Below, piece after piece: positions 52,601 through 59,861 of a DNA stretch of 64,000 nt. Positions within the stretch are counted from its first letter, which is position 1. Each line of letters opens with the position of its first letter. The position numbers and the translations under genes were made by a program. Under the pieces are notes generated by a model. It ran no database searches, was not told where the DNA came from, and saw only the letters and a program-made list of their open reading frames with translations. Source of the DNA: an uncultured Bacteroidales bacterium (GTDB lineage: Bacteria; Bacteroidota; Bacteroidia; Bacteroidales; UBA932). The stretch is from positions 1 to 64,000 of the forward strand of contig CALVDF010000009.1 in NCBI GenBank assembly GCA_944326245.1, given 5' to 3'.

Positions 52601-52911
52601 CATTCTTTTGCTATGGCCTTTTGGAAGAGTTTATTGCGGAGCCTGATCTCAAAATCGGACCCGTAAAGATTGCGTTCACGGCTGAGCCTGGGGATATAGA
52701 ACTCACGTTGCTGCTTGTTTGCCTTTTCTGTAATGAATGTAGGAGATGTAAAGATGAAACGCAGTTCTTCAATATCCTTAAGCTGATTCTTCAACTCTTC
52801 GAAAGCATATATTGAAAAACATGAAGCTGCTATGGCAATTTTACTGCCATTGCGCAGCTCCTCCGTCAAATCTTCTTTAAGAGTTTTGCTTAAATTATCT
52901 ATAATCTCCAT
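49672..52911 (-). CDS. SNF2-type helicase with degenerate PLD-like N-terminus, first gene of the defence block
   Basis: 1079 aa. Residues 1-200 resemble a phospholipase-D-like domain (ASCFSIYAFEELKNQLKDIE, FIFTSPTFITEK, MMGFATVDDKAYAPVAGFTT), but no HxKxxxxD motif is present, so nuclease activity is doubtful. The helicase core follows: GCILADSVGLGKTFTALAVI (Walker A), DLVVIDESHNFRNGG (DESH), VLMLSATPVNNRFNDLKNQL, KVLIFTAFSDTAEYLYNCL, and the end motif RIIQRFGRIDRIGSHND. Such translocases occur in DISARM-like and other DNA-based defences. It heads a same-strand block of seven genes. Confidence 0.9.
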   Translation of the reverse strand: MEIIDNLSKTLKEDLTEELRNGSKIAIAASCFSIYAFEELKNQLKDIEELRFIFTSPTFITEKANKQQREFYIPRLSRERNLYGSDFEIRLRNKLFQKAIAKECAEWIRRKACFKSNRTSENMMGFATVDDKAYAPVAGFTTVELGCERGDNAYTMINKFDSPLSLQYLSLFDHIWNDNARMQVVTDQVLDNITNVYKENAPDFIYFVALYNIFREFLDDLSEDTMPNEATGFKDSQIWNKLYNFQKDACIGIINKLEKYNGCILADSVGLGKTFTALAVIKYYEGRNKSVLVLCPKKLNDNWITYKSNYLNNPIAKDRLNYDVFFHSDMSRSSGKTNGYDLSYINWGNYDLVVIDESHNFRNGGKVTFDENDDNPRENRYLQLMNRVIRSGVKTKVLMLSATPVNNRFNDLKNQLQLAYEGDSSNFDRLLNTSSGIDDIFRQAQKEYNVWAKLPAEKRTTGELLKRLSFDFFEVLDSVTIARSRKHIEQYYDTEDIGKFPTRLVPISRRPDLTDLNSAINYNEIYEIVSQLNLAVYTPSDFLLPSRVEKYAGTESDSGYFAGRGMAGREKGIRRLMSINLLKRLESSVNSFRLTLQRIKTLISSTLEKLDNASQTENYSLDLDDISGNLDFDDRESDVFIGSKKTKIAIDDLDHISWRKYLEEDLENLNLLLFMLEDITPEHDGKLQQLISDLRNKFAAPINEGNRKVLIFTAFSDTAEYLYNCLARPIKEKHGLNTAIVTGDIEARSTLQLREKLDFNKVLTLFSPVSKDKDTIYPNIHEEIDVLIATDCISEGQNLQDCDYLINYDIHWNPVRIIQRFGRIDRIGSHNDVIQLVNYWPNVTLDEYIDLKGRVEARMKVSVLTSTGDDNPISPEEKGDLEYRREQLKRLQSEVVDLEEMNSGISIMDLGLNEFRMDLLACVKDNPDIEHTPHGLHAVVPATEDNPAGVIFVLKNRNNGVNIDRKNRLHPFYMVYISEEKEVVINHLSPKELLDRFRLLCRGKAEPYLDICKVFNRITHDGKNMKQYSDLLNDAIASVISTKKESDIDSFLSGEQGTLFTEEIRGLDDFELICFLVIK

Positions 52912-52928
52912 TGCACTACTTGAATTTA

Positions 52929-52960
52929 CAAATTTAGCAAAAAAGTAAATTCAAACCCAA
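52929..52960 (-). promoter_or_regulatory. Promoter of the composite defence operon
   Basis: On the minus strand TAAATTTG (52929-52936) matches the -7 consensus, with a TTG (52958-52960) 21 bp upstream. The helicase ATG is 18 bases downstream. No other clear promoter is seen between the genes down to the fic-res gap. Confidence 0.55.
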
Positions 52961-52985
52961 TGAGATGTAAACCTCGATGAGGTAT

Positions 52986-53474
52986 TTACTCCCTCCCTTC
53001 TTTTTCTTTCCTCAGGTCGTCCAGCACTTTACCTTTGTAAGAGAAGTATTTTGCCCCTTGGTATGAATTGGAGGTGTTGCGTCTGTCTTCGGGCATGAAT
53101 GTGACGGTCTCCCCTATCCCGATGCCGACCATGCTGAATTTGAAGCGGCTGCGCTTGGTTCCCTGCTCCTGTCCGTCATTTTCCATGCAGGCTTTTTCCA
53201 TTCCCGGCTCGACCGGCTTGTTGTCCTTGTATTCCGTTATGACTGCATCGTCGATAGTCTGTGCGATGTCCTTGAATATGTCGAGGGCCACCTGCGGAGC
53301 GACATTGAAAAATTCCCTGTTCTGGCGGATACGCAGATCCGTCAGCCGGTCGATGGTCTTGTGTACCAGCTTCTCCACCTCATTGTACTTGATGGTCCTG
53401 ATGGTGGCGAATATTTCGTCTTCCCTGAAGCTGGGGTTTGTCAGTATGTATACGTATCCCGGTTCTTTTTCCAT
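52986..53474 (-). CDS. GIY-YIG/DUF4357-like protein with both cores apparently deleted
   Basis: 162 aa. It starts MEKEPGYVYILTNPSFRED, exactly as T5orf172-type GIY-YIG nucleases do, but goes straight to EIFATIRTIKYNEVEKLVHK, which normally comes some 30 residues later. The missing part would hold the catalytic Arg region. Near the end, GIGETVTFMPEDRRNTSNSY jumps in the same way across the expected DUF4357 core to SYQGAKYFSYKGKVLDDLRK. Both gaps keep the frame. The protein is probably not a nuclease. The comparison is from memory of the family, not an alignment. It stands just upstream of the defence block on the same strand. Confidence 0.65.
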   Translation of the reverse strand: MEKEPGYVYILTNPSFREDEIFATIRTIKYNEVEKLVHKTIDRLTDLRIRQNREFFNVAPQVALDIFKDIAQTIDDAVITEYKDNKPVEPGMEKACMENDGQEQGTKRSRFKFSMVGIGIGETVTFMPEDRRNTSNSYQGAKYFSYKGKVLDDLRKEKEGRE

Positions 53475-53539
53475 AGTGCCACAAATTTACGGATTTTATC
53501 GCATTCCGCACAATCAATCTGGCTTTGCGCGGATTTGCG

Positions 53540-53570
53540 TTGCGGTGGAGGGATTTTTTGCGTATTTTTG
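53540..53570 (+). promoter_or_regulatory. Promoter of the BACON/Fn3 lipoprotein pair
   Basis: TTG (53540-53542), a 20-bp spacer and TATTTTTG (53563-53570) fit the Bacteroidota promoter. The ATG at 53591 is 20 bases downstream. Confidence 0.6.
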
Positions 53571-53590
53571 GATAAATTATTTTCAAGTAT

Positions 53591-54652
53591 ATGAAAGCGA
53601 GAATTTTCCCATTGGCCATCATGGCTGTGACAGCAGTCTTATCTGTCATTTCATGCGACAAAAACGGACAGGAGTCCGGAGATCCTTCCATCAGCCTCTC
53701 ACAGCAGACTGTGACTGTGGATGCCGGTGGAGGTGCCGCCAGCATAGGGTACAGCATCTCCGATCCTGCCGGAGGTCTGACCGTCTCTGCGCATGCCTCG
53801 GAAGACTGGGTCAATTCCTTCGATTATGATACCGACGGGACGATCAGTTTCAATGTCGACGAAAACCTCTTGGAAGAGAGGAGCTGCACCGTCTCGGTGG
53901 AATACGGTGATGCCGAACCGGCAAGCTTCACTGTACTGCAGAAAGCTGCCGAAGCCCAGTCCGGATATGATTTTACGTTATCATATGAGGTTGACGGTAC
54001 GGCTGTCACCATGTCCGTCGTGCCTTCCGACGACAATATCTACTACTATTTTGACGTAGTGGCCATCCGCGATCTTGACTCCGATTCGCAGGAAGGTATG
54101 GATGCCTACTGCCAGGAGCAGTTTGAGCTCATAATGAGCGGATACGACAAGTGGGGATACAGCATCGAGGAAGCCATTGCCGACTTCTGCTCACGGGGCG
54201 AAGACTCTTTCCGCTTCGCTGACCTGGAGCAGGAAACCTCGTACTACGGCTATGCCTATGCGGTAGCCGGGGACGGCTCCATAGCCTCCGCCGTGACTTA
54301 CAGTCCGTTCGAGAGAGGCAAGGTAGAGCAGTCCGATCTCACCCTGGACATCCGGGTCTACGACATCACTGCCTACTCGGCCACTCTGGACATCACCCCT
54401 TCCAACGAAGACCAGTATACTTTCCTGATAACTTATGCCGATGACTTCGCCGGAATGGCGGACGAGGAGATCGTCATGATGCTCATAGACGGCTTCTGGC
54501 TCCAGCCCGTCACCGGTCCTGTCATCGGGGAGCCGATCGGAGACATCAAGCCGGCCACAAACTATATCGTATACGCATTCGGATATCAGGGAGGCATGGC
54601 TACTACCAGACTCTTCAAGAAGGAATTCACCTCGGGGCAGGACGCCGACTGA
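53591..54652 (+). CDS. BACON-domain lipoprotein
   Basis: 353 aa. The lipoprotein signal ends VLSVISC (Cys about 22). Residues 35-115 are one BACON domain: SLSQQTVTVDAGGGAASIGY, SEDWVN, and the closing VEYGDAEPASFTVLQKA. The rest repeats two similar beta-rich modules, with YYYFDVVAIRDLDSDSQEG and YTFLITYADDFAGMADEEIV in matching positions. BACON modules are typical of Bacteroidota surface proteins that meet glycans or mucin. It is followed 70 bp later by an Fn3-type lipoprotein in the same direction. Confidence 0.82.
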   Translation: MKARIFPLAIMAVTAVLSVISCDKNGQESGDPSISLSQQTVTVDAGGGAASIGYSISDPAGGLTVSAHASEDWVNSFDYDTDGTISFNVDENLLEERSCTVSVEYGDAEPASFTVLQKAAEAQSGYDFTLSYEVDGTAVTMSVVPSDDNIYYYFDVVAIRDLDSDSQEGMDAYCQEQFELIMSGYDKWGYSIEEAIADFCSRGEDSFRFADLEQETSYYGYAYAVAGDGSIASAVTYSPFERGKVEQSDLTLDIRVYDITAYSATLDITPSNEDQYTFLITYADDFAGMADEEIVMMLIDGFWLQPVTGPVIGEPIGDIKPATNYIVYAFGYQGGMATTRLFKKEFTSGQDAD

Positions 54653-54722
54653 TGACTTCCGGACCTGACACACATAACACATAGACACACTGACACACAA
54701 ACCATCAAACAAATACCAGAAA

Positions 54723-55946
54723 ATGAAACCCATTGCTTTTGCCATTCTGATTGCATCAGCCATCACAGTTGCTACCGTATCGTGCAACAGGAACGACGAA
54801 GACGAACATGAAAAAGCACAGCTTCAGACCCCCGAACCCACAGTATCCGATCTGACCGGCAGCGGATTTACCGTAAGCTGGGAGGCCGTGGCCAATGCCG
54901 GAAGCTATGAATACAGGCTTAACGGAAGTGAACCGGTTTCCGTTGACGCCACTTCCGAGACATTCTCCGGACTGGCCAGCGGCGACTACAGGATAGAGGT
55001 CAGGGCGATTGCGGCTGACCGTGAAAAATATACCGATTCCGAATGGGGGTCGGTATCGGCAACGCTCGAGGAGCCAGAGTCTGACATTCGCGTGGAAGCC
55101 TACTATACGGGGGATTTCTACGGGACGGGGCTCGGCAACGGGTGGATCAACTTCACTCTCGAGGACGGCACCGTCGTATGCGTGGACCTCAATTTTACCA
55201 AGGCCGACAATCCTGATTTCCAGACAATACCGGAAGGGACATATACCGCGGACCAGGACGGGACCCACAGCGGGTTCACATTCAACACCGAAGGCGATTC
55301 CTACGTATTCAGGAATGACAGCAACTCCCCTATCACTGACGGGACAATGGAAGTGGCAGCCACGGCGGAAGGCTATTCGGTCAAATGCTCATTCGTATAC
55401 GGGGAGGGAAACATCGATTTCACATACAGCGGCGAGATCAGACTTATCAACCATTCCGATGAAGGACAATGGTCCAACCTCGAAGGGGACATCGCCGTTG
55501 ACGGTCTGGTCCAGGGAGCCCAGATACTTCTGGGAGACATTTTCGAGTCCGGAGAGTCCATCCAGTACGCCATCATCCTTGCCCAGGAAGACTACGACCT
55601 GCAGACCAACTACGGCCAGGGCAAGGCCATAGTTCTCTACGTCAATGCCCCGAACGATGCTACCGGCGGAGTGCCTGACGGGACATTCGGGGAGTTCATC
55701 GACCTGAACACGGCCACGGAAGCCCCCGCAGGGACAGCAATAGCCGGAACGTACTTCTATGGTACATACTATGGATGCTGGTACTTCGATGCAGGCAACC
55801 AGAACGAGGCTTCGCTCAAAGCGGGGAGCTTCACTGTAGAACAGGACGGATCCTCCGGCACCTACAATGTAAGCGGCACACTTGAGGACGGATACGGCAA
55901 CAAGGTCCAGTTCAGCTACAACGGGACCCTGCCAAGAATGGAATAA
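54723..55946 (+). CDS. Fibronectin type III-domain lipoprotein
   Basis: 407 aa. MKPIAFAILIASAITVATVSC is a lipoprotein signal. Residues 37-120 form an Fn3-like domain (PEPTVSDLTGSGFTVSWEAV, AGSYEYRLNGSEPV, SGDYRIEVRAIAADREKYTD). The remaining 280 residues are beta-rich with two similar halves: GTYTADQDGTHSGFTFN with a following SYVFRN, and later AGSFTVEQDGSSGTYNVSGT. Acidic and Gly-rich, it is probably surface-exposed. It appears to form a unit with the BACON lipoprotein and the hydrolase that follows 21 bp later. Confidence 0.8.
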   Translation: MKPIAFAILIASAITVATVSCNRNDEDEHEKAQLQTPEPTVSDLTGSGFTVSWEAVANAGSYEYRLNGSEPVSVDATSETFSGLASGDYRIEVRAIAADREKYTDSEWGSVSATLEEPESDIRVEAYYTGDFYGTGLGNGWINFTLEDGTVVCVDLNFTKADNPDFQTIPEGTYTADQDGTHSGFTFNTEGDSYVFRNDSNSPITDGTMEVAATAEGYSVKCSFVYGEGNIDFTYSGEIRLINHSDEGQWSNLEGDIAVDGLVQGAQILLGDIFESGESIQYAIILAQEDYDLQTNYGQGKAIVLYVNAPNDATGGVPDGTFGEFIDLNTATEAPAGTAIAGTYFYGTYYGCWYFDAGNQNEASLKAGSFTVEQDGSSGTYNVSGTLEDGYGNKVQFSYNGTLPRME

Positions 55947-55967
55947 CCTACAAATAAATTTACAAAT

Positions 55968-56963
55968 ATGCTACACGATATCTTAAAATTACGCATGACC
56001 GCCGCTGCACTGCTGGCAATCACCGCTACGGCATTTACCGGCTGCCGCCATGCTTCCTGCCCTCCGGAAGTGCTGAAGGAAACCGGCATATTCTCAATCA
56101 AGGGGGACGACACCCTCCGCTATGACCGCTACCACGTGCCCGGATGCACTCAATACGCAGATACCCGGTCAGCCTCCCCTGTGGTGATGTTTGCCTTCGG
56201 AGGAGGTTTCAAGGGCGGAGACAGGGCCTCCGGGAAGTACCTCGAATATTTCGAGTTCCTTGCCCGCGAGGGCTATAATGTGGTATCGGTCGACTACCGT
56301 ACCATGCTTGCCGAAGCCGACACCTCGGCCCACGCATCTCCGCTGGACTTCATGGCCCTGCTGCAAGGTGCCGTAGACACTGCCGTAGCCGACCTGTACG
56401 ATGCAACAGTATATGTACTCGAACGGCAGGAACAATGGAACATTGATCCTGACCTTATAGTCATCAGCGGTTCCAGCGCCGGTGCCATCACCGTATTGCA
56501 GGCCGAATACTACCTCTGCAACTCGGCTCCGCTTGCCTCCCGCCTGCCGGAGGACTTCCGTTACGCCGGTGTAATTTCATTTGCCGGTGCCATATCCTCG
56601 GCCGACAGCCTGCATTGGAACACCCTCCCCTGCCCCATGATGCTCTTCCACGGAGATGTCGACAAGGTCGTGCCTTTCCGTAGCGCACACATACCCGGAA
56701 TAGGCGGGCTGTGGGGCTCTGCCACGATTGCAGATTGCCTCAATGCCGCAGAGACCTCCTACAGTTTCTACCGTGCCGGCAATGCCGGCCATGAAGTCGC
56801 CACCATACCCATGATCCACAACCTCTACGACATCGCCGGCTTCCTTTCCCAACAGGTACGTGCTGCCAGAAAACTTGCCGTACGAACAACTGAGTCAGTT
56901 CCCGGGGCCCCTGATAAAGAAATGGAATTCACCATCATGGACTATCTCATAAGCAACCGCTGA
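55968..56963 (+). CDS. Alpha/beta hydrolase (esterase-like) lipoprotein
   Basis: 331 aa, or 322 from the Met at 55995 that directly begins the signal MTAAALLAITATAFTGC (lipobox Cys). The hydrolase fold is visible: PVVMFAFGGGFKGGDRASGK (oxyanion loop), the nucleophile Ser in VISGSSAGAITVLQAEY, Asp in MLFHGDVDKVVPF and His in AGHEVATIPMIHN. It resembles carboxylesterases of the BD-FAE/Abhydrolase_3 type. The substrate is unknown; an acyl ester on a glycan or lipid is possible. It is close behind the Fn3 lipoprotein and 23 bp before another hydrolase. Confidence 0.85.
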   Translation: MLHDILKLRMTAAALLAITATAFTGCRHASCPPEVLKETGIFSIKGDDTLRYDRYHVPGCTQYADTRSASPVVMFAFGGGFKGGDRASGKYLEYFEFLAREGYNVVSVDYRTMLAEADTSAHASPLDFMALLQGAVDTAVADLYDATVYVLERQEQWNIDPDLIVISGSSAGAITVLQAEYYLCNSAPLASRLPEDFRYAGVISFAGAISSADSLHWNTLPCPMMLFHGDVDKVVPFRSAHIPGIGGLWGSATIADCLNAAETSYSFYRAGNAGHEVATIPMIHNLYDIAGFLSQQVRAARKLAVRTTESVPGAPDKEMEFTIMDYLISNR

Positions 56964-56986
56964 CGTCCGTCAGATCATAAACATCC

Positions 56987-57691
56987 ATGGAATACATACT
57001 TTGGTATGATGAAACGGCCACCGGCACAGAAAAACTGCCGGTGGTCTATCTACATTCATTCCGCGGTGACGGTGAAGATGTCTGGAAGGCTTGCCGAAGG
57101 ACCGGATGTCCGCCATTTGCTCTGGTCTCTGTCAACAATCCCGGCACAGGCTTCGACGACGAGCTGTCCCCATGGCCTGCGGAAGGCGTATGGAAGGACC
57201 AGGCACCGTACAAAGGGCTGGCCTCAGAACATCTCAGGTGGCTCACGGAACAATGCATACCGGAAGTGGAAACCCGCATCGCCGGCACTGCCCCGGAAGG
57301 CAATCTGCAGCGTCAGAACCGGCCGCTGCAATTCCTCCCCATCATCGCCGGCTACTCCCTAGCAGGACTCTTCGCCCTCTGGGCAGCATGGAACTCGGAC
57401 TGCTTCCACAGAGTGGCGAGCGTCTCCGGCTCAATGTGGTATCCAGGATTCATGGAATACATCAGGGACAACGCCCCACGGACATCCCTTGAAAGGGCAT
57501 ACTTCTCCCTCGGGGACAAGGAAAGTCACACTCGGCACCCCCTAATGTGCCAGGTGGATGCATGTACCTCCGACATCGTGGAAGCAGTCCGCTCACATTG
57601 TCCCGACACCGTCTTCCAGTGGAACCCCGGCAACCATTTCGACCGCCCGGACTACCGCATGGCCCGCGCCATCGCCTGGCTCCTGCGCTGA
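56987..57691 (+). CDS. Alpha/beta hydrolase (esterase D-like)
   Basis: 234 aa, with no signal peptide. The nucleophile elbow is GYSLAGLFALWAAW in IIAGYSLAGLF, typical of the esterase D/enterochelin-esterase-like group. VSGSMWYPGFMEYI follows, and Asp and His are likely in GDKESHTRHP and NPGNHFDRPDYRMA. The N-terminal LPVVYLHSFRGDGEDVWKAC is the first strand and oxyanion loop. It follows the lipoprotein hydrolase closely and is probably its partner in the cytosol. The substrate is unknown. Confidence 0.82.
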   Translation: MEYILWYDETATGTEKLPVVYLHSFRGDGEDVWKACRRTGCPPFALVSVNNPGTGFDDELSPWPAEGVWKDQAPYKGLASEHLRWLTEQCIPEVETRIAGTAPEGNLQRQNRPLQFLPIIAGYSLAGLFALWAAWNSDCFHRVASVSGSMWYPGFMEYIRDNAPRTSLERAYFSLGDKESHTRHPLMCQVDACTSDIVEAVRSHCPDTVFQWNPGNHFDRPDYRMARAIAWLLR

Positions 57692-57759
57692 CCACGGAAG
57701 CCACACCACAAACATTTTTTCTATCCACAGGAAAACCTTCTGCCGCTTATCCCTGTTCC

Positions 57760-57920
57760 GTCCATTCCCGCCGGGAAAGTGAACCGTTTACCTGCGTTTT
57801 CGGTACACTTTCCCCCTTTGGAATCCGTACTACCGGCCCTACAGCCTCTTCCGGATCCCATTCCCGTCCATTCCCGCAGGGAAAGTGAACCGATTTCCCG
57901 CGTTTTCGGTACACTTTCCC
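57760..57920. repeat. Two copies of a 55-bp palindromic intergenic repeat, 106 bp apart
   Basis: Bases 57760-57814 and 57866-57920 match nearly throughout. Each holds GGGAAAGTG at one end and CACTTTCCC at the other as inverted arms around GCGTTTTCGGTA. A third half-arm, GGGAAAGTGTGATTTCC, starts near 57993. Further on, GTGCATTTGATCAGG and GTGCATTTGGTCAGG form another pair (about 58103 and 58137). The 454-bp gap 57692-58145 holds no credible gene, only these repeats. The position between convergent genes suits terminator or REP-like roles. Confidence 0.75.
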
Positions 57921-58145
57921 CTAGGGCTGCTGGCAAGGGTGACCCGGGTGCCCCTTGTAGGGCCTTCTGCAGTGTATCCCCATTGTGCGGCCCGGGAAAG
58001 TGTGATTTCCTGAAAAAGGTTGACTCAGATTGTGTGTTATGTCTGAAAAAAGTTGCCCGATACCTGTTTCCCGTCAAACGTCCATCTGTCAAGCGCAATT
58101 CATGTGCATTTGATCAGGAAGGGGCATTCAGGAAGGTGCATTTGG

Positions 58146-59084
58146 TCAGGCGCATTTGCCGGCAATATGGCTGGAATGGTGCACATGTGGCGAGAAATTG
58201 ACGATGCCGACTCCCAGGAACACCAGCAGCGCGGCAATCCCCTTGCTCCATGACATGGTGTCCAGTCCCGAAGCCAGGCTGATGCACATGGCTATTACCG
58301 GCTGGACGTAGGAATACATGCAGACCAGCATGGGTTTAAGGCGCTTCTGCCCTATCGGGATCAGGAAATATGCGGTAAATGTGGCTCCTATGACCACGAA
58401 GAGGATCTGCAGCAAGATATCGACAGGGATCCCGCTGAAGTGGATCTTCAGCACTCCACCGCTGAACGGCAGGGCATACAGTGTGGAGAACACGAACATC
58501 CACTTCATGAACGTCACCACGCTGTAGCGTTGGATCAGAGGTTTGAATATGCCTACGTAGCATGCAAAGCTGAGTGTATTGACTATCATCAGGAGCACTC
58601 CGCCCAGGGATGTATGGTCAGCCCCACCGGAAGAAGTTGCCGAGTTCAGCACGATGAACAGCACTCCGGCCAGACTTACTGCCAGTCCTGCCACCCCGCG
58701 TGCCGTAATCCTGTCCTTGACGGCAACGGCCGCCACGACCATGGTCATGATCGGGGACATCAGGCTCAGCACGGACGCATCAACGGCTGTAGTCATGGTT
58801 ATGGCTTCCAGAAACGAGAACTGCGTCAGGAACAGGCCCAGCAGCGAGGCAAGGGCTATCTTCCACAGGTCACCCCTCGCCACCTTTTCCTTCCTGCCGG
58901 AGAACAGCGACACTATCCAGAACAGCACCAGCGCTCCGGCCGAACGCATAAAGAACAGCGACATCGGAGACACATGTGCATCGTTTGCGATGTTCTTGCA
59001 GCACACGATGTTGAAGCCGAATATCAGATACGCGGCGAGGCATGCCATATTGCCGGACAATGCATCCCTAGTCTCAGCCTTCAT
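58146..59084 (-). CDS. EamA/DMT-family transporter
   Basis: 312 aa, ten helices in two EamA repeats. MACLAAYLIFGFNIVCCKNI begins the first repeat and FFMRSAGALVLFWIVSLFSG follows. The second ends with TAYFLIPIGQKRLKPMLVCM and the typical YSYVQPVIAMCISLASGLDT. The C-terminal HVHHSSHIAGKCA is soluble and His-rich. The substrate is unknown. A TATCTTTG -7 box lies on the minus strand at 59110-59117. It is only a distant relative of the DMT protein at 9923. Confidence 0.9.
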   Translation of the reverse strand: MKAETRDALSGNMACLAAYLIFGFNIVCCKNIANDAHVSPMSLFFMRSAGALVLFWIVSLFSGRKEKVARGDLWKIALASLLGLFLTQFSFLEAITMTTAVDASVLSLMSPIMTMVVAAVAVKDRITARGVAGLAVSLAGVLFIVLNSATSSGGADHTSLGGVLLMIVNTLSFACYVGIFKPLIQRYSVVTFMKWMFVFSTLYALPFSGGVLKIHFSGIPVDILLQILFVVIGATFTAYFLIPIGQKRLKPMLVCMYSYVQPVIAMCISLASGLDTMSWSKGIAALLVFLGVGIVNFSPHVHHSSHIAGKCA

Positions 59085-59139
59085 TATTGAACAATTTCAA
59101 AAAACGGTGCAAAGATATGCCAGACTACTATATTCCAGA

Positions 59140-59817
59140 CTACCTGTCCAGCTCCCGTCCCAGGTAGTAGGAGTTGAAAGCGTCCTCGGCATATCCGTTC
59201 CTGCCTACCTTGAACGAAGACGACACCGCCCCTTCTACCTTCACGCCCTGCCAGTAGACGTTGAACGCATCTTTCGCGTAACCCCAGCCCAGCGATGTAA
59301 ACGAAGACGACACTGCACCATCCACGACGGTACCTTCCCAATATACATTGAACGAATCCTTTGCATAGCCCCCATCAAGCACAATAAAACTGAAGGCATG
59401 CGCGTCATCCAGCTTCATGCCGTCATAGTATACGTCGAAATCGGTCTTGAAGTAGCCATGACCACGGCCACCGTCAGGTTGTCCAGGTCTGCCCGGACGC
59501 TGCAAGCCAGGGCGATGAACATCTGGACGCTGAGGACCGACTCCGTTCCACGCAAACCTCCTGTCCACCCTGAACGTAGAAGGGTCCACATATTCGAGGA
59601 TCTCTCCGGAACGGTAGACGTGATTGCGGTCCTTGGCATAGCCGAAACCCAGGTCTTCGAAAGAACTGAAGTTGGCATCAGGCACAAGTCTGCCTTCGTA
59701 GTACACTTCATTTCTGAACCTGTCGAGCCGGTATGAGCCTGAACGCTGTGCATACACCGAACTTGCCGCCAGTATGAAAAAGGCGGAAACTATAGCTGTT
59801 TTCAAAAGATTTTTCAT
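59140..59817 (-). CDS. DKNYY-repeat protein, secreted
   Basis: 225 aa from MKNLLKTAIVSAFFILAASS, a Sec signal ending VYAQ. At least five repeats of the DKNYY type follow, each G-Y-(A/F)-x-D/T-x-F/N-x-V-Y-x-x-G: GYAKDRNHVYRSGEIL, GYFKTDFDVYYDGMKL, GYAKDSFNVYWEGTVV, GYAKDAFNVYWQGVKV, GYAEDAFNSYYLGREL. Between the first two lies a Pro-Gly-Arg-rich linker (PGLQRPGRPGQPDGGRGHG). It is a periplasmic or surface protein of unknown role. It is followed by the EamA gene. Confidence 0.85.
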   Translation of the reverse strand: MKNLLKTAIVSAFFILAASSVYAQRSGSYRLDRFRNEVYYEGRLVPDANFSSFEDLGFGYAKDRNHVYRSGEILEYVDPSTFRVDRRFAWNGVGPQRPDVHRPGLQRPGRPGQPDGGRGHGYFKTDFDVYYDGMKLDDAHAFSFIVLDGGYAKDSFNVYWEGTVVDGAVSSSFTSLGWGYAKDAFNVYWQGVKVEGAVSSSFKVGRNGYAEDAFNSYYLGRELDR

Positions 59818-59861
59818 GGCTTCCAATTTTTAAATATTCCGATAAATTCAGCGACACAAAA

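Noticed and set aside
49672-52911. Calling the block a DISARM or BREX system
   Set aside because: A helicase and an adenine methylase are present, but no DrmA/B/C or BrxC/L/PglZ-like protein is seen, and the Mod/Res pair is a plain type III.
57547-58201. Open frames over the 57.7-58.1 kb gap
   Set aside because: They are produced by the GC-rich palindromic repeats and show no protein features.
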